Source: Sipunculus nudus (lineage: Eukaryota; Annelida; Sipuncula; Golfingiida; Sipunculidae). Taken from it: a stretch of DNA of 64,000 nt. The DNA is taken from assembly GCA_026874595.1 (NCBI GenBank), contig CM049319.1, positions 67,977,917 to 68,041,916 of the forward strand, in the 5' to 3' direction. The notes beneath the pieces are model-generated. The model was not told the DNA's origin and searched no databases. It saw only the letters and a list, made by a program, of their open reading frames with translations. Below, piece by piece: positions 11,290 to 24,199 of the stretch. Within the stretch, counting starts at the first letter, position 1. Each line of letters begins with the position of its first letter. The position numbers were made by a program, and so were the translations under genes.

Positions 11290-13683
11290 TAGAGCATAGG
11301 AAAGTGAACCTCGTATATGAACCGTTCAGCCATGTAGAGCATAGGAGAGTGAACCTCGTATGTGAACCGTGCCGCCCTGTAGAGCATAGGAAAGTGAACC
11401 TCATATATGAACCGTTCAGCCATGTAGAGCATAGGAAAGTGAATCCCGTTGTTGAACCGTGCCGCCGTGTAGAGGATATGAAAGTGAACCCCGTATGTGA
11501 ACCGTGCCGCCGCGTAGAGGATATGAAAGTGAACCTCGTATATGAACCGTGCCACCGAGTAGAGCATAGGAAAGTGAACCTCGTATATGAACCGTTCAGC
11601 CATGTAGAGCATATGAAAGTGAACCTCGCATGTGAACCGTGCCGCCGTGTAGAGGATATGAAAGTGAACCTCGTATATGAACCGTGCCACCGAGTAGAGC
11701 ATAGGAAAGTGAACCTCGTATATGAACCGTTCAGCCATGTAGAGCATAGGAGAGTGAACCTCGTATGTGAACCGTGCCGCCGTGTAGAGCATAGGAAAGT
11801 GAACCTCGTATATGAACCGTTCCACCGTGTAGAGCATAGGAAAGTGAACCTCGTTGTTGAACCGTGCCACCCTGTAGAGCATAGGAAAGTGAATCTCGTA
11901 TATGAACCGTTCCGCCGAATAGAGCATAGGAAAGTGAACCTCGTATATGAACCCTGCCACCGTGTAGAGCATAGGAAAGTGAACCTCGTTGTTGAACCGT
12001 GCCACCCTGTAGAGCATAGGAGAGTGAACCTCGTATGTGAACCTTGCCGCCGTGTAGAGCATAGGAAAGTGAACCTCGTTGGTGAACCGTGCCACCGTGT
12101 AGAGCATATGAAAGTGAACCTCGTATATGAACCGTTCCGCCGAGTAGAGCATAGGAAAGTGAACCTCGTATATGAACCGTGCCACCGTGTAGAGCATAGG
12201 AAATTGAACCTCGTTTTTGAACCGTGCCACCGTGTAGAGCAAAGGAAAGTGAACCTCGTATATGAACCGTGCCACCGTGTAGAGCATAGGAAAGTGAACC
12301 TCGTATATGAACCGTGCCACCGTGTAGAGCATAGGAAAGTGAACCTCGTATATGAACCGTGCCACCCTGTAGAGCATAGGAAAGTGAACCTCGTATATGA
12401 ACCGTGCCACCCTGTAGAGCATAGGAAAGTGAACCTCGTATATGAACCGTTCCGCCGAGTAGAGCATAGGAAAGTGAACCTCGTATATGAACCGTGCCAC
12501 CGTGTAGAGCATAGGAAAGTGAACCTCGTTGTTGAACCGTGCCACCGAGTAGAGCATAGGAAAGTGAACCTCGTTCTCAAACCATTCCGCCATGTAAGGC
12601 AGAGGACACTGAATCTGGTTGTCGAACCGTGCCACCGAGTGGAGCATAGGAAAGTGAATCTCGTTGTTGAACAGTGCCGCCGTGTAGAGGATATGAAAGT
12701 GAACCTCGTATATGAACCGTGCCACCGAGTAGAGCATAGGAGAGTGAATCTCGTTGTTGAACCGTGCCGCCGTGTAGAGGATATGAAAGTGAACCTCGTA
12801 TGTGAACCGTGCCGCCGTGTAGAGGATATGAAAGTGAACCTCGTATATGAACCGTGCCACCGAGTAGAGCATAGGAAAGTGAACCTCGTATATGAACCGT
12901 TCAGCCATGTAGAGCATAGGAGAGTGAACCTCGTATGTGAACCGTGCCGCCGTGTAGAGCATAGGAAAGTGAACCTCGTATATGAGCCGTTCAGCCATGT
13001 AGAGCATAGGAGAGTGAACCTCGTATATGAACCGTGCCACCGTGTAGAGCATAGGAAAGTGAACCTCGTTGTTGAACCGTGCCACCCTGTAGAGCATAGG
13101 AAAGTGAACCTCGTATATGAACCGTTCCGCCGAATAGAGCATAGGAAAGTGAACCTCGTATATGAACCCTGCCACCGTGTAGAGCATAGGAAAGTGAACC
13201 TCGTTGTTGAACCGTGCCACCCTGTAGAGCATAGGAGAGTGAACCTCGTATGTGAACCTTGCCGCCGTGTAGAGCATAGGAAAGTGAACCTCGTTGTTGA
13301 ACCGTGCCACCGTGTAGAGCATATGAAAGTGAACCTCGTATATGAACCGTGCCACCCTGTAGAGCATAGGAAAATGAACCTCGTATAAGAACCGTGCCAC
13401 CGAGTAGAGCATAGGAAAGTGAACCTCGTATATGAACCGTTCAGCCATGTAGAGCATAGGAGAGTGAACCTCGTATGTGAACCGTGCCGCCGTGTAGAGC
13501 ATAGGAAAGTGAACCTCGTATATGAACCGTTCAGCCATGTAGAGCATAGGAGAGTGAACCTCGTATGTGAACCGTGCCGCCGTGTAGAGCATAGGAAAGT
13601 GAACCTCGTATATGAACCGTTCAGCCATGTAGAGCATAGGAGAGTGAACCTTGTATATGAACCGTGCCGCCATGTAGAGATTA

Positions 13684-14311
13684 GGAAAGTGAACCTCGTA
13701 TATGAACCGTTCCGCCGAGTAGAGCATAGGAAAGTGAACCTCGTATATGAACCGTGCCACCGAGTAGAGCATAGGAAAGTGAACCTCGTATATGAACCGT
13801 GCCGCCGTGTAGAGCATAGGAAAGTGAACCTCGTATATGAACCGTGCCACCGAGTAGAGCATAGGAAAGTGAACCTCGTATATGAACCGTGCCACCGAAT
13901 AGAGCATAGGAAAGTGAATCTCGTTGTTGAACCGTGCCGCCGTGTAGAGGATATGAAAGTGAACCTCGTATATGAACCGTGCCGCCGTGTAGAGGATATG
14001 AAAGTGACTCGTATATGAACCGTGCCACCGAGTAGAGCATAGGAAAGTGAACCTCGTATATGAACCGTTCAGCCATGTAGAGCATAGGAGAGTGAACCTC
14101 GTATGTGAACCGTGCCGCCCTGTAGAGCATAGGAAAGTGAACCTCATATATGAACCGTTCAGCCATGTAGAGCATAGGAAAGTGAATCCCGTTGTTGAAC
14201 CGTGCCGCCGTGTAGAGGATATGAAAGTGAACCCCGTATGTGAACCGTGCCGCCGCGTAGAGGATATGAAAGTGAACCTCGTATATGAACCGTGCCACCG
14301 AGTAGAGCATA
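13684..14311. repeat. 628-bp tandem duplication, unit 1
   Basis: Unit of 14 monomers (630 minus the 2-bp deletion). It carries the private variant CCACCGAATAG near 13894. It begins just after the GAGATTAGG monomer. Confidence 0.9.
13990..14032 (+). repeat. 43-bp monomer (2-bp deletion), copy 4
   Basis: Same deletion; in unit 1 of the 628-bp tandem duplication. Confidence 0.95.
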
Positions 14312-14939
14312 GGAAAGTGAACCTCGTATATGAACCGTTCCGCCGAGTAGAGCATAGGAAAGTGAACCTCGTATATGAACCGTGCCACCGAGTAGAGCAT
14401 AGGAAAGTGAACCTCGTATATGAACCGTGCCGCCGTGTAGAGCATAGGAAAGTGAACCTCGTATATGAACCGTGCCACCGAGTAGAGCATAGGAAAGTGA
14501 ACCTCGTATATGAACCGTGCCACCGAATAGAGCATAGGAAAGTGAATCTCGTTGTTGAACCGTGCCGCCGTGTAGAGGATATGAAAGTGAACCTCGTATA
14601 TGAACCGTGCCGCCGTGTAGAGGATATGAAAGTGACTCGTATATGAACCGTGCCACCGAGTAGAGCATAGGAAAGTGAACCTCGTATATGAACCGTTCAG
14701 CCATGTAGAGCATAGGAGAGTGAACCTCGTATGTGAACCGTGCCGCCCTGTAGAGCATAGGAAAGTGAACCTCATATATGAACCGTTCAGCCATGTAGAG
14801 CATAGGAAAGTGAATCCCGTTGTTGAACCGTGCCGCCGTGTAGAGGATATGAAAGTGAACCCCGTATGTGAACCGTGCCGCCGCGTAGAGGATATGAAAG
14901 TGAACCTCGTATATGAACCGTGCCACCGAGTAGAGCATA
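14312..14939. repeat. 628-bp tandem duplication, unit 2
   Basis: Directly follows unit 1 and repeats its CCACCGAATAG variant (near 14522) and its 43-bp monomer (14618). Matching continues past 14939 to about 14968 as expected for a clean tandem duplication. Confidence 0.9.
14618..14660 (+). repeat. 43-bp monomer (2-bp deletion), copy 5
   Basis: Same deletion; in unit 2 of the 628-bp tandem duplication, 628 bp from copy 4. Confidence 0.95.
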
Positions 14940-17405
14940 GGAAAGTGAACCTCGTATATGAACCGTTCAGCCATGTAGAGCATAGGAGAGTGAACCTCGT
15001 ATGTGAACCGTGCCGCCGTGTAGAGCATAGGAAAGTGAACCTCGTATATGAACCGTTCACCAATGTAGAGCATAGGAGAGTGAACCTCGTATATGAACCG
15101 TGCCGCCATGTAGAGATTAGGAAAGTGAACCTCGTATATGAACCGTGCCACCCTGTAGAGCATAGGAAAGTGAACCTCGTATATGAACCGTGCCACCCTG
15201 TAGAGCATAGGAAAGTGAACCTCGTATATGAACCGTTCCGCCGAGTAGGGCATAGGAAAGTGAACCTCGTATATGAACCGTGCCACCGTGTAGAGCATAG
15301 GAAAGTGAACCTCGTTGTTGAACCGTGCCACCGAGTAGAGCATAGGAAAGTGAACCTCGTTCTCAAACCATTCCGCCATGTAAGGCAAAGGACACTGATT
15401 CTGGTTGTCGAACCGTGCCACCGAGTGGAGCATAGGAAAGTGAATCTCGTTGTTGAACCGTGCCGCCGTGTAGAGGATATGAAAGTGAACCTCGTATATG
15501 AACCGTGCCACCGAGTAGAGCATAGGAGAGTGAATCTCGTTGTTGAACCGTGCCGCCGTGTAGAGGATATGAAAGTGAACCTCGTATGTGAACCGTGCCG
15601 CCGTGTAGAGGATATGAAAGTGAACCTCGTATATGAACCGTGCCACCGAGTAGAGCATAGGAAAGTGAACCTCGTATATGAACCGTTCAGCCATGTAGAG
15701 CATAGGAGAGTGAACCTCGTATGTGAACCGTGCCGCCCTGTAGAGCATAGGAAAGTGAACCTCGTATATGAACCGTTCAGCCATGTAGAGCATAGGAGAG
15801 TGAACCTCGTATGTGAACCGTGCCGCCGTGTAGAGCATAGGAAAGTGAACCTCGTATATGAACCGTTCAGCCATGAAGAACATAGGAGAGTGAACCTCGT
15901 ATATGAACCGTGCCGCCATGTAGAGCATAGGAAAGTGAACCTCGTATATTAACCGTTCCGCCGAGTAGAGCATAGGAAAGTGAACCTCGTATATGAACCG
16001 TGCCACCGTGTAGAGCATAGGAAAGTGAACCTCGTTGTTGAACCGTGCCACCCTGTAGAGCATAGGAAAGTGAACCTCGTATATGAACCGTTCAGCCGAA
16101 TAGAGCATAGGAAAGTGAACCTCGTATATGAACCGTGCCACCGTGTAGAGCATAGGAAAGTGAACCTCGTTGTTGAACCGTGCCACCCTGTAGAGCATAG
16201 GAAAGTGAACCTCGTATGTGAACCTTTCCGCCGTGTAGAGCATAGGAAAGTGAACCTCGTTGTTGAACCGTGCCACCGTATAGAGCATATGAAAGTGAAC
16301 CTCGTATATGAACCGTGCCGCCGTGTAGACCATAGGAAAGTGAACCTCGTATATGAACCGTTCACCAATGTAGAGCATAGGAGAGTGAACCTCGTATATG
16401 AACCGTGCCGCCATGTAGAGATTAGGAAAGTGAACCTCGTATATGAACCGTGCCACCGTGTAGAGCATAGGAAAGTGAACCTCGTTGTTGAACCGTGCCA
16501 CCGAGTAGAGCATAGGAAAGTGAACCTCGTTCTCAAACCATTCCGCCATGTAAGGCAAAGGACACTGATTCTGGTTGTCGAACCGTGCCACCGAGTGGAG
16601 CATAGGAAAGTGAATCTCGTTGTTGAACCGTGCCGCCGTGTAGAGGATATGAAAGTGAACCTCGTATATGAACCGTGCCACCGAGTAGAGCATAGGAGAG
16701 TGAATCTCGTTGTTGAACCGTGCCGCCGTGTAGAGGATATGAAAGTGAACCTCGTATGTGAACCGTGCCGCCGTGTAGAGGATATGAAAGTGAACCTCGT
16801 ATATGAACCGTGCCACCGAGTAGAGCATAGGAAAGTGAACCTCGTATATGAACCGTTCAGCCATGTAGAGCATAGGAGAGTGAACCTCGTATGTGAACCG
16901 TGCCGCCGTGTAGAGCATAGGAAAGTGAACCTCGTATATGAACCGTTCAGCCATGTAGAGCATAGGAGAGTGAACCTCGTATGTGAACCGTGCCGCCGTG
17001 TAGAGCATAGGAAAGTGAACCTCGTATATGAACCGTTCAGCCATGTAGAGCATAGGAGAGTGAACCTTGTATATGAACCGTGCCGCCATGTAGAGATTAG
17101 GAAAGTGAACCTCGTATATGAACCGTTCCGCCGAGTAGAGCATAGGAAAGTGAACCTCGTATATGAACCGTGCCACCGAGTAGAGCATAGGAAAGTGAAC
17201 CTCGTATATGAACCGTGCCGCCGTGTAGAGCATAGGAAAGTGAACCTCGTATATGAACCGTGCCACCGAGTAGAGCATAGGAAAGTGAACCTCGTATATG
17301 AACCGTGCCACCGAGTAGAGCATAGGAAAGTGAATCTCGTTGTTGAACCGTGCCGCCGTGTAGAGGATATGAAAGTGAACCTCGTATATGAACCGTGCCG
17401 CCGTG

Positions 17406-17448
17406 TAGAGGATATGAAAGTGACTCGTATATGAACCGTGCCACCGAG
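17406..17448 (+). repeat. 43-bp monomer (2-bp deletion), copy 6
   Basis: Same deletion with GAATCCCG haplotype; homologous to copies 3 and 9. Confidence 0.95.
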
Positions 17449-18213
17449 TAGAGCATAGGAAAGTGAACCTCGTATATGAACCGTTCAGCCATGTAGAGCA
17501 TAGGAGAGTGAACCTCGTATGTGAACCGTGCCGCCCTGTAGAGCATAGGAAAGTGAACCTCATATATGAACCGTTCAGCCATGTAGAGCATAGGAAAGTG
17601 AATCCCGTTGTTGAACCGTGCCGCCGTGTAGAGGATATGAAAGTGAACCCCGTATGTGAACCGTGCCGCCGCGTAGAGGATATGAAAGTGAACCTCGTAT
17701 ATGAACCGTGCCACCGAGTAGAGCATAGGAAAGTGAACCTCGTATATGAACCGTTCAGCCATGTAGAGCATAGGAGAGTGAACCTCGTATGTGAACCGTG
17801 CCGCCGTGTAGAGCATAGGAAAGTGAACCTCGTATATGAACCGTTCACCAATGTAGAGCATAGGAGAGTGAACCTCGTATATGAACCGTGCCGCCATGTA
17901 GAGATTAGGAAAGTGAACCTCGTATATGAACCGTGCCACCCTGTAGAGCATAGGAAAGTGAACCTCGTATATGAACCGTGCCACCCTGTAGAGCATAGGA
18001 AAGTGAACCTCGTATATGAACCGTTCCGCCGAGTAGAGCATAGGAAAGTGAACCTCGTATATGAACCGTGCCACCGTGTAGAGCATAGGAAAGTGAACCT
18101 CGTTGTTGAACCGTGCCACCGAGTAGAGCATAGGAAAGTGAACCTCGTTCTCAAACCATTCCGCCATGTAAGGCAAAGGACACTGATTCTGGTTGTCGAA
18201 CCGTGCCACCGAG

Positions 18214-18255
18214 TGGAGCATAGGAAAGTGAATCTTGTTGTTGAACCGTGCCGTG
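18214..18255 (+). repeat. 42-bp monomer (3-bp deletion), copy 1 of 2
   Basis: CCGTGCCGTGTAGAG in place of CCGTGCCGCCGTGTAGAG, in the monomer following Omega at 18150. Also has a private AATCTTG change. Found elsewhere only at 52533. Confidence 0.95.
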
Positions 18256-21200
18256 TAGAGGATATGAAAGTGAACCTCGTATATGAACCGTGCCACCGAG
18301 TAGAGCATAGGAGAGTGAATCTCGTTGTTGAACCGTGCCGCCGTGTAGAGGATATGAAAGTGAACCTCGTATGTGAACCGTGCCGCCGTGTAGAGGATAT
18401 GAAAGTGAACCTCGTATATGAACCGTGCCACCGAGTAGAGCATAGGAAAGTGAACCTCGTATATGAACCGTTCAGCCATGTAGAGCATAGGAGAGTGAAC
18501 CTCGTATGTGAACCGTGCCGCCCTGTAGAGCATAGGAAAGTGAACCTCGTATATGAACCGTTCAGCCATGTAGAGCATAGGAGAGTGAACCTCGTATGTG
18601 AACCGTGCCGCCGTGTAGAGCATAGGAAAGTGAACCTCGTATATGAACCGTTCAGCCATGAAGAGCATAGGAGAGTGAACCTGGTATATGAACCGTACCG
18701 CCATGTAGAGCATAGGAAAGTGAACCTCGTATATTAACCGTTCCGCCGAGTAGAGCATAGGAAAGTGAACCTCGTATATGAACCGTGCCACCCTGTAGAG
18801 CATAGGAAAGTGAACCTCGTTGTTGAACCGTGCCACCCTGTAGAGCATAGGAAAGTGAACCTCGTATATGAACCGTTCAGCCGAATAGAGCATAGGAAAG
18901 TGAACCTCGTATATGAACCGTGCCACCGTGTAGAGCATAAGAAAATGAACCTCGTTGTTGAACCGTGCCTCCCTGTAGAGCATAGGAAAGTGAACCTCGT
19001 ATGTGAACCTTTCCGCCGTGTAGAGCATAGGAAAGTGAACCTCGTTGTTGAACCGTGCCACCGTGTAGAGCATATGAAAGTGAACCTCGTATATGAACCG
19101 TGCCGCCGTGTAGACCATAGGAAAGTGAACCTCGTATATGAACCGTTCACCAATGTAGAGCATAGGAGAGTGAACCTCGTATATGAACCGTGCCGCCATG
19201 TAGAGATTAGGAAAGTGAACCTCGTATATGAACCGTGCCACCGTGTAGAGCATAGGAAAGTGAACCTCGTTGTTGAACCGTGCCACCGAGTAGAGCATAG
19301 GAAAGTGAACCTCGTTCTCAAACCATTCCGCCATGTAAGGCAAAGGACACTGATTCTGGTTGTCGAACCGTGCCACCGAGTGGAGCATAGGAAAGTGAAT
19401 CTCGTTGTTGAACCGTGCCGCCGTGTAGAGGATATGAAAGTGAACCTCGTATATGAACCGTGCCACCGAGTAGAGCATAGGAGAGTGAATCTCGTTGTTG
19501 AACCGTGCCGCCGTGTAGAGGATATGAAAGTGAACCTCGTATGTGAACCGTGCCGCCGTGTAGAGGATATGAAAGTGAACCTCGTATATGAACCGTGCCA
19601 CCGAGTAGAGCATAGGAAAGTGAACCTCGTATATGAACCGTTCAGCCATGTAGAGCATAGGAGAGTGAACCTCGTATGTGAACCGTGCCGCCCTGTAGAG
19701 CATAGGAAAGTGAACCTCGTATATGAACCGTTCAGCCATGTAGAGCATAGGAGAGTGAACCTCGTATGTGAACCGTGCCGCCGTGTAGAGCATAGGAAAG
19801 TGAACCTCGTATATGAACCGTTCAGCCATGAAGAGCATAGGAGAGTGAACCTCGTATATGAACCGTGCCGCCATGTAGAGCATAGGAAAATGAACCTCGT
19901 ATATGAACCGTTCCGCCGAGTAGAGCATAGGAAAGTGAACCTCGTATATGAACCGTGCCACCCTGTAGAGCATAGGAAAGTGAACCTCGTATGTGAACCT
20001 TTCCGCCGTGTAGAGCATAGGAAAGTGAACCTCGTTGTTGAACCGTGCCGCCGTGTAGAGCATAGGAAAGTGAACCTCGTATATGAACCGTTCAGCCATG
20101 TAGAGCATAGCAGAGTGAACCTCGTATGTGAACCGTGCCGCCGTGTAGAGCATAGGAAAGTGAACCTCGTATATGAACCGTTCAGCCATGTAGAGCATAG
20201 GAGAGTGAACCTTGTATATGAACCGTGCCGCCATGTAGAGCATAGGAAAGTGAACCTCGTATGTGAACCTTTCCGCCGTGTAGAGCATAGGAAAGTGAAC
20301 CTCGTTGTTGAACCGTGCCACCGTGTAGAGCATATGAAAGTGAACCTCGTATATGAACCGTGCCGCCGTGTAGACCATAGGAAAGTGAACCTCGTATATG
20401 AACCGTTCACCAATGTAGAGCATAGGAGAGTGAACCTCGTATATGAACCGTGCCGCCATGTAGAGATTAGGAAAGTGAACCTCGTATATGAACCGTGCCA
20501 CCGTGTAGAGCATAGGAAAGTGAACCTCGTTGTTGAACCGTGCCACCGAGTAGAGCATAGGAAAGTGAACCTCGTTCTCAAACCATTCCGCCATGTAAGG
20601 CAAAGGACACTGATTCTGGTTGTCGAACCGTGCCACCGAGTGGAGCATAGGAAAGTGAATCTCGTTGTTGAACCGTGCCGCCGTGTAGAGGATATGAAAG
20701 TGAACCTCGTATATGAACCGTGCCACCGAGTAGAGCATAGGAGAGTGAATCTCGTTGTTGAACCGTGCCGCCGTGTAGAGGATATGAAAGTGAACCTCGT
20801 ATGTGAACCGTGCCGCCGTGTAGAGGATATGAAAGTGAACCTCGTATATGAACCGTGTCACCGAGTAGAGCATAGGAAAGTGAACCTCGTATATGAACCG
20901 TTCAGCCATGTAGAGCATAGGAGAGTGAACCTCGTATGTGAACCGTGCCGCCGTGTAGAGCATAGGAAAGTGAACCTCGTATATGAACCGTTCAGCCATG
21001 TAGAGCATAGGAGAGTGAACCTCGTATGTGAACCGTGCCGCCGTGTAGAGCATAGGAAAGTGAACCTCGTATATGAACCGTTCAGCCATGTAGAGCATAG
21101 GAGAGTGAACCTTGTATATGAACCGTGCCGCCATGTAGAGATTAGGAAAGTGAACCTCGTATATGAACCGTTCCGCCGAGTAGAGCATAGGAAAGTGAAC

Positions 21201-21450
21201 CTCGTATATGAACCGTGCCACCGAGTAGAGCATAGGAAAGTGAACCTCGTATATGAACCGTGCCGCCGTGTAGAGCATAGGAAAGTGAACCTCGTATATG
21301 AACCGTGCCACCGAGTAGAGCATAGGAAAGTGAACCTCGTATATGAACCGTGCCACCGAGTAGAGCATAGGAAAGTGAATCTCGTTGTTGAACCGTGCCG
21401 CCGTGTAGAGGATATGAAAGTGAACCTCGTATATGAACCGTGCCGCCGTG

Positions 21451-21493
21451 TAGAGGATATGAAAGTGACTCGTATATGAACCGTGCCACCGAG
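21451..21493 (+). repeat. 43-bp monomer (2-bp deletion), copy 7
   Basis: Same deletion with GAATCCCG haplotype; homologous to copies 10 and 11. Confidence 0.95.
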
Positions 21494-24199
21494 TAGAGCA
21501 TAGGAAAGTGAACCTCGTATATGAACCGTTCAGCCATGTAGAGCATAGGAGAGTGAACCTCGTATGTGAACCGTGCCGCCGTGTAGAGCATAGGAAAGTG
21601 AACCTCATATATGAACCGTTCAGCCATGTAGAGCATAGGAAAGTGAATCCCGTTGTTGAACCGTGCCGCCGTGTAGAGGATATGAAAGTGAACCCCGTAT
21701 GTGAACCGTGCCGCCGCGTAGAGGATATGAAAGTGAACCTCGTATATGAACCGTGCCACCGAGTAGAGCATAGGAAAGTGAACCTCGTATATGAACCATT
21801 CAGCCATGTAGAGCATAGGAGAGTGAACCTCGTATGTGAACCGTGCCGCCGTGTAGAGCATAGGAAAGTAAACCTCGTATATGAACCGTTCACCAATGTA
21901 GAGCATAGGAGAGTGAACCTCGTATATGAACCGTGCCGCCATGTAGAGATTAGGAAAGTGAACCTCGTATATGAACCGTGCCACCCTGTAGAGCATAGGA
22001 AAGTGAACCTCGTATATGAACCGTGCCACCCTGTAGAGCATAGGAAAGTGAACCTCGTATATGAACCGTTCCGCCGAGTAGAGCATAGGAAAGTGAACCT
22101 CGTATATGAACCGTGCCACCGTGTAGAGCATAGGAAAGTGAACCTCGTTGTTGAACCGTGCCACCGAGTAGAGCATAGGAAAGTGAACCTCGTTCTCAAA
22201 CCATTCCGCCATGTAAGGCAAAGGACACTGATTCTGGTTGTCGAACCGTGCCACCGAGTGGAGCATAGGAAAGTGAATCTCGTTGTTGAACCGTGCCGCC
22301 GTGTAGAGGATATGAAAGTGAACCTCGTATATGAACCGTGCCACCGAGTAGAGCATAGGAGAGTGAATCTCGTTGTTGAACCGTGCCGCCGTGTAGAGGA
22401 TATGAAAGTGAACCTCGTATGTGAACCGTGCCGCCGTGTAGAGGATATGAAAGTGAACCTCGTATATGAACCGTGCCACCGAGTAGAGCATAGGAAAGTG
22501 AACCTCGTATATGAACCGTTCAGCCATGTAGAGCATAGGAGAGTGAACCTCGTATGTGAACCGTGCCGCCCTGTAGAGCATAGGAAAGTGAACCTCGTAT
22601 ATGAACCGTTCAGCCATGTAGAGCATAGGAGAGTGAACCTCGTATGTGAACCGTGCCGCCGTGTAGAGCATAGGAAAGTGAACCTCGTATATGAACCGTT
22701 CAGCCATGAAGAGCATAGGAGAGTGAACCTCGTATATGAACCGTGCCGCCATGTAGAGCATAGGAAAGTGAACCTCGTATATTAACCGTTCCGCCGAGTA
22801 GAGCATAGGAAAGTGAACCTCGTATATGAACCGTGCCACCGTGTAGAGCATAGGAAAGTGAACCTCGTTGTTGAACCGTGCCACCCTGTAGAGCATAGGA
22901 AAGTGAACCTCGTATATGAACCGTTCAGCCGAATAGAGCATAGGAAAGTGAACCTCGTATATGAACCGTGCCACCGTGTAGAGCATAAGAAAGTGAACCT
23001 CGTTGTTGAACCGTGCCTCCCTGCAGAGCATAGGAAAGTGAACCTCGTATGTGAACCTTTCCGCCGTGTAGAGCATAGGAAAGTGAACCTCGTTGTTGAA
23101 CCGTGCCACCGTGTAGAGCATATGAAAGTGAACCTCGTATATGAACCGTGCCGCCGTGTAGACCATAGGAAAGTGAACCTCGTATATGAACCGTTCACCA
23201 ATGTAGAGCATAGGAGAGTGAACCTCGTATATGAACCGTGCCGCCATGTAGAGATTAGGAAAGTGAACCTCGTATATGAACCGTGCCACCGTGTAGAGCA
23301 TAGGAAAGTGAACCTCGTTGTTGAACCGTGCCACCGAGTGGAGCATGGGAAAGTGAATCTCGTTGTTGAACCGTGCCGCCGTGTAGAGGATATGAAAGTG
23401 AACCTCGTATATGAACCGTGCCACCGAGTAGAGCATAGGAGAGTGAATCTCGTTGTTGAACCGTGCCGCCGTGTAGAGGATATGAAAGTGAACCTCGTAT
23501 GTGAACCGTGCCGCCGTGTAGAGGATATGAAAGTGAACCTCGTATATGAACCGTGCCACCGAGTAGAGCATAGGAAAGTGAACCTCGTATATGAACCGTT
23601 CAGCCATGTAGAGCATAGGAGAGTGAACCTCGTATGTGAACCGTGCCGCCCTGTAGAGCATAGGAAAGTGAACCTCGTATATGAACCGTTCAGCCATGTA
23701 GAGCATAGGAGAGTGAACCTCGTATGTGAACCGTGCCGCCGTGTAGAGCATAGGAAAGTGAACCTCGTATATGAACCGTTCAGCCATGAAGAGCATAGGA
23801 GAGTGAACCTCGTATATGAACCGTGCCGCCATGTAGAGCATAGGAAAATGAACCTCGTATATGAACCGTTCCGCCGAGTAGAGCATAGGAAAGTGAACCT
23901 CGTATATGAACCGTGCCACCCTGTAGAGCATAGGAAAGTGAACCTCGTATGTGAACCTTTCCGCCGTGTAGAGCATAGGAAAGTGAACCTCGTTGTTGAA
24001 CCGTGCCGCCGTGTAGAGCATAGGAAAGTGAACCTCGTATATGAACCGTTCAGCCATGTAGAGCATAGCAGAGTGAACCTCGTATGTGAACCGTGCCGCC
24101 GTGTAGAGCATAGGAAAGTGAACCTCGTTGTTGAACCGTGCCACCCTGTAGAGCATAGGAAAGTGAACCTCGTATATGAACCGTTCCGCCGAGTAGAGC

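Larger units (their letters stand above)
8046..11612. repeat. Block duplication of 3.6 kb, copy 1
   Basis: Corresponds to 14385-17771 at offset 6,339 (left part) and 6,159 (right part). The shared private variant GAGTAGGGCATAGG occurs near 8907 and 15245. The 180-bp difference is two extra 90-bp dimers in this copy near 9492-9671. Confidence 0.82.
4381..14660. repeat. Domain 2: mixed N/I Omega HORs with 43-bp monomers
   Basis: Omega pairs at 5335 (I), 6010 (N), 9023 (I), 10373 (I) and 12576 (N) are irregularly spaced (15 to 67 monomers). Five 43-bp monomers occur. Pieces resembling domain 1 (6.0-7.5 kb and 11.6-13.4 kb) alternate with pieces resembling domain 3 (8.0-11.6 kb), so this is a patchwork made by block exchange. 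A junction near 11,610 joins CAGCCATG to a GATATG-class context (AGCATATGAAAG then CGCATGTG) not seen elsewhere in that order. Confidence 0.65.
14385..17771. repeat. Block duplication of 3.4 kb, copy 2
   Basis: Counterpart of 8046-11612, carrying the same GAGTAGGGCATAGG variant and the same order of Omega I copies (15362 and 16532 against 9023 and 10373). The two copies are separated by a domain-1-like insert at 11.6-13.4 kb. Boundaries are good to about one monomer. Confidence 0.82.
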
